Source: Streptomyces sp. NBC_00091
GTDB lineage: Bacteria > Actinomycetota > Actinomycetes > Streptomycetales > Streptomycetaceae
DNA: 64,000 nt
NCBI RefSeq assembly: GCF_026343185.1
Contig: NZ_JAPEMA010000001.1
Coordinates: 1,736,001 to 1,800,000, forward strand
Reading direction: 5' to 3'
The translations under genes were made by a program, and so were the position numbers. Shown here in pieces: positions 56,879-64,000 of this stretch. The notes under the pieces were generated by a model, which saw only the letters and a list, made by a program, of their open reading frames with translations, was not told the origin of the DNA and did no database searches. Position 1 is the stretch's first letter. Every line of letters starts with the position of its first letter.

Positions 56879-57943
56879 GTGGCCAGTCATCGAAAGCCCA
56901 GGCAGCGCCCGCTCTCCGGCGGCACGGTACGGACCGCCGCCACCCTCGCCCTCGCGGGCGCTGCCACCGCGACCGCCTTCGAAGGCACCTCGCACGCCGA
57001 CCCCCAGCTCACCCCCGCCCAGGTCAAGGCGGAGGTCGACCGGCTCTACGGGGAGGCCGAGGAGGCGACCGAGCGGTACAACGGGGCGAAGGCCAAGTCC
57101 GACGAGGCCGAGCGGGCGCTGACGGGACTGCGCGAGGAGACCGCGCGCAAGACGGACCGGCTGAACACCGCCCGCAGCGCGCTCGGCTCGCTCGCCGCCT
57201 CCCAGTACCGCAGCGGCGGCCTGGGCCCGGCCCTCCAGCTGGCGATGGCCTCCGACCCGCAGGACTACCTGGACCGGGCCGGCCTCCTCACCCGGGCCGG
57301 CGACCGGACCGCCGCCGAGGTGGCCGCCGTACGGCGCGGGCTCGACGAGGTCGGGCAGCTGCGCGACAAGGCCGCCGGCCGGCTCGCGGACCTGCGCGCC
57401 CGCCAGGGCGAGCTCGCCGGGCACAAGGCCGTCATCGAGGGCAAGCTCGCCACCGCGAAGCAGCTGCTGGCCCGGCTCACCGCCGAGGAGCGGGCGGCGT
57501 ACGAGGCCCGGTCGGGCGGGGACGACCCCGCCCCCACCACCCCCGCCGCCCCCGGGCAGCGCCGCCCGGCGGCCTCCCCGCCGCCCGCCGACAGCTCGCG
57601 CGCGGCCCGCGCGGTGGCCTTCGCGTACGGGGCGATCGGCAAGCCGTACGTGTGGGGCGCGACGGGACCGGGCTCGTTCGACTGCTCGGGCCTGACCCAG
57701 GCGGCGTGGCGCGCGGCCGGGGTCTCCCTGCCCCGCACCACCTACACCCAGATCAACGCGGGCCGACGGGTCTCCCGGGACCAGCTCGCCCCCGGGGACC
57801 TGGTCTTCTTCTACTCCGGGGTCACCCACGTCGGCCTGTACATCGGCAACGGCCAGATGATCCACGCCCCGCGCCCGGGCTCCACGGTCCGCCTCGCACC
57901 GGTCGACTCCATGCCCTGGGCCGGCGCCTCCCGCCCCGCGTGA
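56879..57943 (+). CDS. NlpC/P60 family endopeptidase with coiled-coil domain
   Basis: A 354-residue exported protein. A signal-like N-terminus (VRTAATLALAGAATATAFEGTSHA, cut near residue 42) leads to a long coiled coil (residues 45-210: KAEVDRLYGEAEEATERYNGAKAKSDEAERAL). A Pro-rich link and an NlpC/P60 domain follow, with catalytic Cys in SFDCSGLTQAAWRAAG, His in VTHVGLYIGNGQMIHAP, and PRTTYTQ. It belongs to the RipA-type wall hydrolases that separate daughter cells or sporulating hyphae. GTG at 56879 with GAGG; an in-frame upstream start at 56849 is less likely. Confidence 0.92.
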   Translation: MASHRKPRQRPLSGGTVRTAATLALAGAATATAFEGTSHADPQLTPAQVKAEVDRLYGEAEEATERYNGAKAKSDEAERALTGLREETARKTDRLNTARSALGSLAASQYRSGGLGPALQLAMASDPQDYLDRAGLLTRAGDRTAAEVAAVRRGLDEVGQLRDKAAGRLADLRARQGELAGHKAVIEGKLATAKQLLARLTAEERAAYEARSGGDDPAPTTPAAPGQRRPAASPPPADSSRAARAVAFAYGAIGKPYVWGATGPGSFDCSGLTQAAWRAAGVSLPRTTYTQINAGRRVSRDQLAPGDLVFFYSGVTHVGLYIGNGQMIHAPRPGSTVRLAPVDSMPWAGASRPA

Positions 57944-57967
57944 GCCCCCGGAGCGCGGCTGGACGGC

Positions 57968-59080
57968 CTACGGCGTCTTGACCGTCTGGGTCAGCCACCC
58001 GAAGGTCTGCGGCAGCTGCTTGGACCAGGAGTCGAGGTTGTGCCCGCCGGTGACCTTCTCCGCGTGCACGGTGGTCGGGCTCTTGGCGATGGCGCCCAGG
58101 TCCGTGCCGGACAGGTAGCCGTCGTGCTCGGCGCCGGACATCCACAGCGCGATCGCCGGCGGCGCGGGCTGTGTCTGGAGGAGGTGCTTCAGGTTGTGGG
58201 TGCGGCGCAGCTCCGGGTCCTGGGACACCAGCGAGCTGGGCTCCTGGCCGGGGTCGTTGTAGCCGGACAGGGAGACGGCCGCGCCGTAGCGGTCGGGGTG
58301 CAGGATCGCCAGCTTGGCGGCGCAGTACGCGCCGGCCGAGTACCCGGCCACGCCCCAGGTGCGGGCCTCGTCGGAGGCGCGGAAGTTGTCCGTGACCATC
58401 TTGCGGACGTCGACGCTGAACCAGCTGTCGGCGTTGACCTTGCCGGGGAGGTTGGCGCAGCCGGTGTCGGCGTTGCCGAGGAGCATGGCGCGCGGGGAGA
58501 CCAGGATGAAGGGCTGGACCTTGCCCTCCTTCATCAGGGGCTCCAGCACCTCGTGCGCCTTGAGCCCCTGGAACCAGGACTTGCCCGTTCCGGGGATGCC
58601 CGGGATCAGCTCGACCACCGGGAACTTCTTGTCCTTGTAGGCGGGGTCGTCGTACTGCGGCGGCAGCCACACCATGACGTCGCCCTTGACGCCGGAGATC
58701 TTGCCGTCGAGCTCGGTCTTCTTCACCCGCCCGCCGAGGCCGTCGACCGGCACGAACTCCTGGCGGACCTTGGGCTCCTGCCTGACCTGATCGGCCTTCT
58801 TCCCGCCGAGTCCGTCGGGGCCGAGGTCGGGGGCGGCCTGGACGTACTTCCCGGTGCCCATCAGGTCGCCCCAGGAGGCGTAGAAGTTCATGTCCCGGTT
58901 GACCGCGAGGAACACCAGGGCGACCGCGGTGGCCTGGGCGAACACCACCATCAGCCCGCGCGAGGCCACGCGTACGACGGCGGGGCCGCGCACCTTGCTC
59001 CACACGAACAGCGGCAGGACGACGGCGGTCACGGTCAGGGCGACCGCCGTCGCGAAGAGGGGGGTCCCGGTCAGGCTCAT
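57968..59080 (-). CDS. Membrane-anchored putative esterase
   Basis: A 370-residue protein with two or three N-terminal TM helices (FATAVALTVTAVVLPLFVW; ASRGLMVVFAQATAVALVFLAV), then an esterase-D-type alpha/beta hydrolase domain with nucleophile motif GVAGYSAGAYCAA, SGYNDPG, and the C-terminal GGHNLDSW His. It resembles Streptomyces putative esterases of the mycolyltransferase-like group, but whether it acts on an ester or a wall lipid is unknown. ATG at 59080; converges on the NlpC gene with 24 bases between. Confidence 0.85.
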   Translation of the reverse strand: MSLTGTPLFATAVALTVTAVVLPLFVWSKVRGPAVVRVASRGLMVVFAQATAVALVFLAVNRDMNFYASWGDLMGTGKYVQAAPDLGPDGLGGKKADQVRQEPKVRQEFVPVDGLGGRVKKTELDGKISGVKGDVMVWLPPQYDDPAYKDKKFPVVELIPGIPGTGKSWFQGLKAHEVLEPLMKEGKVQPFILVSPRAMLLGNADTGCANLPGKVNADSWFSVDVRKMVTDNFRASDEARTWGVAGYSAGAYCAAKLAILHPDRYGAAVSLSGYNDPGQEPSSLVSQDPELRRTHNLKHLLQTQPAPPAIALWMSGAEHDGYLSGTDLGAIAKSPTTVHAEKVTGGHNLDSWSKQLPQTFGWLTQTVKTP

Positions 59081-59151
59081 CACGCCACCCAAGAGGCAGG
59101 TGCGACACCCTCCGGTTGCCCTCCCCGCCTGCGGCGTGGATCACATCGGGG

Positions 59152-59841
59152 TCAGACGAGCCGGCGCGCGGTCGCCCAGCGGGTCAGTTCGTGGCGGTTG
59201 GAGAGCTGGAGCTTCCTGAGGACCGCCGAGACGTGCGACTCCACCGTCTTCACCGAGATGAAGAGCTGCTTGGCGATCTCCTTGTACGCGTACCCGCGCG
59301 CGATCAGCCGCAGCACCTCGCGCTCGCGCTGGGTGAGCCGGTCCAGGTCCTCGTCCACGGGCGGTGCGTCCGTCGAGGCGAAGGCGTCCAGGACGAAGCC
59401 GGCCAGGCGGGGCGAGAACACCGCGTCCCCGTCCTGCACCCGGAAGACGGAGTCCACCAGGTCGCTGCCGGTGATGGTCTTGGTGACGTAGCCGCGCGCA
59501 CCGCCGCGGATGACGCCGATGACGTCCTCGGCGGCGTCCGACACCGACAGCGCCAGGAACCGCACCGGGTTCTCGGCCGCCGCCATCAGCGGGGCGCAGC
59601 GCCGCAGCACCTCGACCCCGCCGCCGCCGGGCAGGTGCACGTCGAGGAGGACCACCTCGGGGCGGGTGGCGGTGATGACGGTGACGGCCTGGTCCACGTC
59701 GGCCGCCTCGCCGACGACCTCGACGCCCGTGCGGGCCGTCTCCCCGATCTCGGCCTGTACTCCGGTGCGGAACATCCGGTGGTCGTCGACGAGGACCACG
59801 CGGACCCTCCTGGTCTCCGTCACAGCGCTGTCCTCGCTCAT
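59152..59841 (-). CDS. NarL/LuxR-family response regulator
   Basis: A 229-residue two-domain regulator. The receiver domain has the acidic pocket VVLVDDHRMFR, phospho-acceptor Asp in VVLLDVHLPGGGG, and Lys in RGYVTKTITG. The C-terminal LuxR-type helix-turn-helix reads LTQREREVLRLIARGYAYKEIAKQLFISVKTVESHVSAVLRKL. ATG at 59841 overlaps the histidine kinase stop by 4 bases (ATGA), so the pair is co-translated. It probably controls its own operon and the divergent PspC genes. Confidence 0.95.
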   Translation of the reverse strand: MSEDSAVTETRRVRVVLVDDHRMFRTGVQAEIGETARTGVEVVGEAADVDQAVTVITATRPEVVLLDVHLPGGGGVEVLRRCAPLMAAAENPVRFLALSVSDAAEDVIGVIRGGARGYVTKTITGSDLVDSVFRVQDGDAVFSPRLAGFVLDAFASTDAPPVDEDLDRLTQREREVLRLIARGYAYKEIAKQLFISVKTVESHVSAVLRKLQLSNRHELTRWATARRLV

Positions 59842-61124
59842 GCCGCCCTCTCCATCTCCAGCTCGACTACCGTGCCGCCGTCGGGCGCGGACCGCAGCAC
59901 GGCGGTCCCGCCGTTGCGCTGCATCCGGCCGATGATCGATTCTCGTACGCCCATGCGGTCGTCCGGTACCGCCTCGATGTCGAAGCCCGGTCCCCGGTCC
60001 CGTACGGACACGAACACCGTGCGGCCCTCGACCTCCGCGTACACCTGTACCGGTCCCCCTTCGCCACCGTACTTGGCGGCGTTGACCATCGCCTCGCGCG
60101 CGGCCTGGATCTGCGCGCCCAGCCGCTCGTCGAGCGGGCAGTCGCCGACTACGACGACCTCGATGGGGACGCCGTGGTGGTCCTCCACCTCGGCGGCGGT
60201 CTTCTTCACGGCTTCGGCGAGGGTGGCCGGCTCCTCGGCCTCGTCCTTGCCGGTGCCCTCGGGCTTGTAGAGCCAGTTGCGCAGCTCCCGCTCCTGGGCC
60301 CGCGCGAGGCGGCGTACCTCGCCCGCGTCCTCGGCGTTGCGCTGGATCAGGGTGAGGGTGTGCAGCACCGAGTCGTGGACGTGGGCGGCGACCTCGGCGC
60401 GCTCCTGGGCGCGGATGCGCATCAGCCGCTCCTCGGAGAGGTCCTGGGTCATCCGTATCAGCCAGGGCCCGGCGAGCAGGGCGATGCCGACGAGGACGGC
60501 GAGTACGGCGGTGAGGAGGTTGCCGAGCTGGGCCGCGGAGCCCCGTACGACGATGAACACGGTCAGGCCCACACCGACCAGCACCACCCCGGCGAGGGCC
60601 CGGGCGGCCTGGAAGAGGCGCTTCTGGCGGCCGGCGGCGGCGCTCCAGTGGGCGCGGCGGGCGTTGTCGGCCTGGCGCCAGACGAGGACCACGCCGGCCC
60701 CGACGAGCAGGGTGGGCCAGATGTAGCGGCCGTTCTCGCCGCCGACGCGGAGCTGGGAGAAGAAGATGCCCGCTCCGACGGCCAGCGCGATCAGCCCGGA
60801 GACCGCTCCCTTGTCGGGTTTGCGCAGCCGGCGGGTGCCGTCGGGGAGGGCCTCGAAGAAGGAGTGGTGCCCGGTCTTGCCGCCCTGGCCGAGCGGTACG
60901 AAGACCCAGAAGGCCGCGTAGAGCAGTACGCCGAGCCCGTCCCCGAACATGAACATGCCGAGGAAGGCGAGCCGGACCCAGATCACGGGCAGCCCGAGGT
61001 GCCCGGCGAGGCCCCGCGCGACACCGCCGAGCATCCGCCCGTCGGCGCTGCGGTAGAGCTTGCGCTGCGGGACGTCTTCCGGGTCCGGTGCGTGCGGGAT
61101 ACGGGGGGCGGCGGCTACGGGCAT
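59838..61124 (-). CDS. PspC-domain sensor histidine kinase
   Basis: A 428-residue kinase. Residues about 25-85 are a PspC domain (RKLYRSADGRMLGGVARGLAGHLGLPVIWVRLAFLGMFMFG), followed by further TM helices (to about 215). A HisKA_3 dimerisation domain follows, with the phospho-His in AHVHDSVLHTLTLIQRNAED, and then the HATPase domain (EAMVNAAKYGG, DRGPGFDIEAVP, GGTVVELEM). It is a DesK/NarX-like kinase. Its PspC part suggests it senses membrane stress. ATG at 61124 is favoured over the GTG at 61139. Confidence 0.92.
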   Translation of the reverse strand: MPVAAAPRIPHAPDPEDVPQRKLYRSADGRMLGGVARGLAGHLGLPVIWVRLAFLGMFMFGDGLGVLLYAAFWVFVPLGQGGKTGHHSFFEALPDGTRRLRKPDKGAVSGLIALAVGAGIFFSQLRVGGENGRYIWPTLLVGAGVVLVWRQADNARRAHWSAAAGRQKRLFQAARALAGVVLVGVGLTVFIVVRGSAAQLGNLLTAVLAVLVGIALLAGPWLIRMTQDLSEERLMRIRAQERAEVAAHVHDSVLHTLTLIQRNAEDAGEVRRLARAQERELRNWLYKPEGTGKDEAEEPATLAEAVKKTAAEVEDHHGVPIEVVVVGDCPLDERLGAQIQAAREAMVNAAKYGGEGGPVQVYAEVEGRTVFVSVRDRGPGFDIEAVPDDRMGVRESIIGRMQRNGGTAVLRSAPDGGTVVELEMERAA

Positions 61125-61255
61125 GCCACCAAGGGTCACACGCCCGGGCGCGGCGCGGCATCAGGGCGTTCCCCCAGTTCGGTAGGGGGGATATCAGGGT
61201 TGCGCCAGGGTTGGGCCCGGTGCCGACGGCCCGCGCCGGCCGTCACCATGGACAC

Positions 61256-62581
61256 ATGACCGACGTACACGACGCCCCGCCGGGGGATCCGGGGGCGCCC
61301 TCCCCCGCCGAGCGGCCACCCCTGCGCCGCAGCAAGCGCGACAAGGTCCTCGCGGGCGTGTGCGGCGGCCTCGGCCGGTACTTCGACCTGGATCCGGTGG
61401 TGTTCCGGATCGTGCTCGGGGTGCTCGCCGTCACGGGCGGCGTCGGTCTGATCTTCTACGGGTTCGCGTGGCTGCTGCTCCCCCAGGAGGGCGAGGAGGA
61501 CAGCGAGGGCAAGAGGCTGCTGACCGGCCGGGTGGAGGGTGCCACCCTGGCCGCCGTGTTCAGTGCCCTGGTGGGCTGCGCGCTGTTCCTGTCGATGCTG
61601 GACAACGGGGTGATGGGGGCCTTCTCGGTCCTGGTCATCCTGGCGCTCGGCGGCGCCTCCTACTGGTCCCGGCGCCACCGCGGCGCCGCCCCGCCCGAGG
61701 CGGAGGCCCCCGCCGCGCACCGCCCGGCGCCGCCCGAGACCCAGGCGCCGCCGGTGCCCGGCAGCCCGTCCTGGTGGCGGGACCCGCTGGTGAAGGACGG
61801 CACCACCGGCCCGGTCGGCTCCACCGGCTACCTGTGGGGCCCCGACGACAGCGCCGACGACGGCGCCCTCGGCGACGCCCTCGCCGGCTCCGGGGCCCGC
61901 CCGGGCGGCGCCCCGGCGAGGCCCCGCGGCAGCGCGCCCGCGCAGCAGGGCGGGGGCATCGGCGGCCGGGTGTTCCTGCTGGCCCTGCTGGCCGGAGCGG
62001 TGGGCACGGCCGCGGTGTGGGAGGGCAGCACGCTCGGGCACGCCCTCCAGGTGGGGTTCGCCTGCGCACTCGCCGTCTTCGGGCTGGGTCTGGCGGTCAG
62101 CTCCGTCAAGGGCCGCACCGGCTTCGGCACGGTCCTGCTGGGCCTGCTCACCGCCGGACTGCTCGCGGTGTCGGTCGCCCTGCCGCGCGAGATCGGCACC
62201 GACTGGCACAACGTCCACTGGCGTCCGGCGGCAGTGGCCGACGTACGGCCCGTGTACGAGTCGGGGACGGGGCTGGCCACCTTGGACCTGAGCCGCCTGG
62301 ACGTGCCGAAGGGTGCCACCGTGCCCGTCCGCGCCTCCATCGAGGCGGGCCGGCTGAAGGTGGTCCTCCCCCGGGAGGTCACCGCGAAGGCCGACGTCTC
62401 GATCCACCTCGGCGACATCCAGCTGCCCGGGGACGACGGCCGCGCCGTCCGGATCAAGAGCGGCGGAGAGACCCGGCAGGAGACCCTGCCCCCCGCCGCC
62501 GGCACCGAAGCCGGCGGGACGATCGAGCTGCGCCTGGACGCGGGTGTGGGACAGGTGGAGGTGGCCCGTGCGGCGTCATGA
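61256..62581 (+). CDS. PspC-domain membrane protein
   Basis: A 441-residue protein with an N-terminal PspC domain (SKRDKVLAGVCGGLGRYFDLDPVVFRIVLGVLAVTGGVGLIFYGFAWLLLP), more TM helices, and a Pro/Gly-rich linker. Residues about 330-440 form a toast-rack or adhesin-like domain (LDLSRLDVPKGATVPVRASIEAGRLKVVLP) on the far side. It is divergent from the PspC kinase, so both likely form one stress-sensing module. ATG at 61256 lacks a ribosome site. The next gene starts inside its end. Confidence 0.88.
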   Translation: MTDVHDAPPGDPGAPSPAERPPLRRSKRDKVLAGVCGGLGRYFDLDPVVFRIVLGVLAVTGGVGLIFYGFAWLLLPQEGEEDSEGKRLLTGRVEGATLAAVFSALVGCALFLSMLDNGVMGAFSVLVILALGGASYWSRRHRGAAPPEAEAPAAHRPAPPETQAPPVPGSPSWWRDPLVKDGTTGPVGSTGYLWGPDDSADDGALGDALAGSGARPGGAPARPRGSAPAQQGGGIGGRVFLLALLAGAVGTAAVWEGSTLGHALQVGFACALAVFGLGLAVSSVKGRTGFGTVLLGLLTAGLLAVSVALPREIGTDWHNVHWRPAAVADVRPVYESGTGLATLDLSRLDVPKGATVPVRASIEAGRLKVVLPREVTAKADVSIHLGDIQLPGDDGRAVRIKSGGETRQETLPPAAGTEAGGTIELRLDAGVGQVEVARAAS

Positions 62582-62792
62582 GTTCCAGCCGGGACGGCTG
62601 CTGGCCGGTCTGGTCCTGACCGCGGCGGGCGTGCTCTACCTGCTCGACGCGGCCGGCGAGACGGACCTGCCGTGGTTCCTGGTGGTCCCCGTCGCGATGG
62701 GCGGGCTGTCGCTGGCCGCCCTGGTCGGGATGGTCACGTACGCCGTGCGCCGGGATCAGCGCGACCGGATCATCGAGTCGAAGGACCAGTAG
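62568..62792 (+). CDS. Small two-TM membrane protein coupled to PspC gene
   Basis: A 74-residue protein with two TM helices (LLAGLVLTAAGVLYLLDA; FLVVPVAMGGLSLAALVGMVTYAV) and a basic C-terminus. GTG at 62568 has GGAGG upstream and overlaps the PspC stop by 14 bases. Its last 37 bases overlap the convergent DoxX gene. It is probably a partner in the PspC module; no motif tells its role. Confidence 0.78.
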   Translation: MRRHEFQPGRLLAGLVLTAAGVLYLLDAAGETDLPWFLVVPVAMGGLSLAALVGMVTYAVRRDQRDRIIESKDQ

Positions 62793-63244
62793 GGCGCCCC
62801 CGCGAGGACGAGCGGGGTCCAGGCCATCAGGTAGGCCAGGTCGTTGCCGTAGTAGTACGGGGTCACGGCCCAGGACACCGTGAGCCACAGGCTGAGCGAG
62901 ATCAGCAGTCCGCCGGCGGCCGCGAGCCGGGTCAGCACCCCGGCGAGCACGCCCAGCCCGACGAGGAGTTCCCCGATGGCGATGGCGACGCCGAAGCCGA
63001 CGGGGGCCTTGAGGGCCAGGTCCACCAGGGCGGGGATCGCGGAGGTGTCGCGCACCCCGCGCATCAGCTCGCCGATCGAGCCGCTGCCGGTCTCGGCCAG
63101 GAAGCCGGCGGCCGTCAGTTTGTCGACGCCTGCGTAGACGAAGGTCACGCCGAGGAAGATCCGCAGCGGAAGGAGCGCGTAGCGGGTGGCCTGCTCTTTG
63201 AGCGGGGTGGTCCGCTGCCCGGATGGGGCGTCAGTTCGGGTCAC
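62756..63244 (-). CDS. DoxX-family membrane protein
   Basis: A 162-residue protein with four TM helices and the DoxX signature LLPLRIFLGVTFVYAGVDKLTAAGFL at the N-terminal helix, then VGFGVAIAIGELLVGLGVLAGVLTRLAAAGGLLISLSLWLT. DoxX proteins pair with thiosulfate/quinone or superoxide-detoxifying systems. GTG at 63244. Its 3' end overlaps that of the small gene on the plus strand by 37 bases. Confidence 0.85.
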   Translation of the reverse strand: MTRTDAPSGQRTTPLKEQATRYALLPLRIFLGVTFVYAGVDKLTAAGFLAETGSGSIGELMRGVRDTSAIPALVDLALKAPVGFGVAIAIGELLVGLGVLAGVLTRLAAAGGLLISLSLWLTVSWAVTPYYYGNDLAYLMAWTPLVLAGAPYWSFDSMIRSR

Positions 63245-63263
63245 GCCCCCATGTCTACCCCGT

Positions 63264-64000
63264 TCACTCGGCCACGTCGATGATGCAGCGGTTGGATTCC
63301 ACCCCCGCCGCCGTGACGACCTGGATGTCGATGCGGCCCGGTTCCACCTCCGCCGGCACCGGGACGGTGAGCACCGTGTCCGCGGGGTTGGTGAACCCGC
63401 CGGGCACCGGGACCAGCGGCACGTGCACGTGGACCGCCCCGATCCGCACCACCAGCCGGGCGAGCATCTCCGGCGTCTGCGCCCCGGGCGGCACGAAGCC
63501 GAGGCCCCGGATCTCGATGTCGTCCCCGGGCCGGACGGCCGCGTCCAGGTCCCCGGGTTCGCGCCGGCGGACCACGGACAGCACCAGCGGGCGGCTCCCC
63601 TCGGCGTACTTCGCCGCGAGGTACACCGCGGCCGACAGCGCCACCAGCATGGCCAGCGCCCACGGCAGCCCCGGCAGCCGGTCGGGGAAGCGGGCCAGCG
63701 ACACCGCCGCGTAGCCCAGCACCACGGTGGAGACGAGCACGTACTGCGCGTCGGGGAAACTGCCGCGGCCGTCGTCGTCCGTGAGCAGGTCCACCCCGCG
63801 CGGCCGGTCCGCCGGCAGCTTCTGCAGCCGCTGCCCCATGATCCGTACGGAGACCACCCGGCGCACCAGCACCGCCACCCCCGAGGTCAGCGCGACCACC
63901 GACAGCAGCGGCAGCGCCCGCCCCAGCGCGAACCCCTGGTACAGGGCCTCGCGCTCCGGTCCGGGCGAGGAGGCGGCCAGCCGCAGCGCGGGCAGCAGCG
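63264..64000 (-). CDS. Membrane protein with C-terminal beta-rich domain (5' partial)
   Basis: The frame is open to the window end, so the N-terminus is missing. The visible part has TM segments (ALPLLSVVALTSGVAVLVRRVV; VLVSTVVLGYAAVSLARF; LALLVALSA-like) and a C-terminal soluble domain of about 110 residues (DIEIRGLGFVPPGAQTPEMLARLVVRIGAVHVHVPL) with the IPT/TIG-like pattern seen in a number of actinobacterial membrane proteins. Function unknown. It ends 19 bases beyond the DoxX start. Confidence 0.7.
   Translation of the reverse strand, partial: LLPALRLAASSPGPEREALYQGFALGRALPLLSVVALTSGVAVLVRRVVSVRIMGQRLQKLPADRPRGVDLLTDDDGRGSFPDAQYVLVSTVVLGYAAVSLARFPDRLPGLPWALAMLVALSAAVYLAAKYAEGSRPLVLSVVRRREPGDLDAAVRPGDDIEIRGLGFVPPGAQTPEMLARLVVRIGAVHVHVPLVPVPGGFTNPADTVLTVPVPAEVEPGRIDIQVVTAAGVESNRCIIDVAE

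Overview
The window is a gene-dense, very GC-rich stretch (codon third positions almost all G or C, frequent GTG starts, many ATGA/GTGA stop-start overlaps) of a Streptomyces-type actinobacterial chromosome. Nearly all of it is core: sdhCDAB, trpS, glyA, rocD, mdh, folD, purHN, sucCD, icmB and pcrA lie in one block, as in the conserved central region of Streptomyces chromosomes. I see no insertion sequence, prophage, CRISPR array, rRNA, tRNA or large biosynthetic cluster.

Layout. 1-3.7 kb: an L,D-transpeptidase lipoprotein cut by the window start, an ECF sigma factor with a frameshifted partner, and an OHCU decarboxylase. 3.9-7.3 kb: succinate dehydrogenase operon. 7.4-9.1 kb: a TetR-controlled operon with two palindromic operators. 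9.1-11 kb: divergent MFS exporter and MarR regulator with shared operators. 11-17.6 kb: phosphoesterase, D,D-carboxypeptidase, a coiled-coil protein, YihY, LigT-like protein and trpS. 18-20.8 kb: glyA behind a ZTP (pfl) riboswitch, and rocD. 20.9-26 kb: secreted protein, YgiB/YgiC-like pair, EamA-like transporter, MocR regulator and AhpD-like protein. 26-29 kb: a three-gene unit in which two neighbouring proteins share a short Asn/Gly-rich motif. 29.2-35.2 kb: mdh, folD, purH and purN. 35.4-41.8 kb: membrane proteins, an XRE/sigma-like/TM fusion, and sucCD. 42-50.2 kb: a MoxR ATPase, DUF5682 and VWA operon divergent from SWIM and DUF5691 genes. 50.4-59 kb: icmB, lipase, M23 and NlpC/P60 wall hydrolases, pcrA and an esterase. 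59.1-62.8 kb: a PspC-type two-component pair with divergent PspC and small membrane genes. The window ends with a DoxX protein and a cut membrane protein.

The most interesting parts are: (1) the MoxR/VWA/DUF5682 versus SWIM/DUF5691 locus, whose two arms face each other across paired elements resembling the RecA-NDp (PafBC-type) DNA-damage promoter; (2) the adjacent genes at 26.9-29.1 kb, which carry the same SIGGSNN motif, one at a C-terminus and one near an N-terminus, like bacterial amyloid-signalling pairs; (3) the ZTP riboswitch ahead of glyA, close to folD and the purine genes that make and use its ligand's precursor; (4) a family of long GC-rich inverted repeats at five gene junctions.

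Starts were chosen by reading ribosome binding sites and overlaps by eye. Family names come from motif recognition, not database searches.
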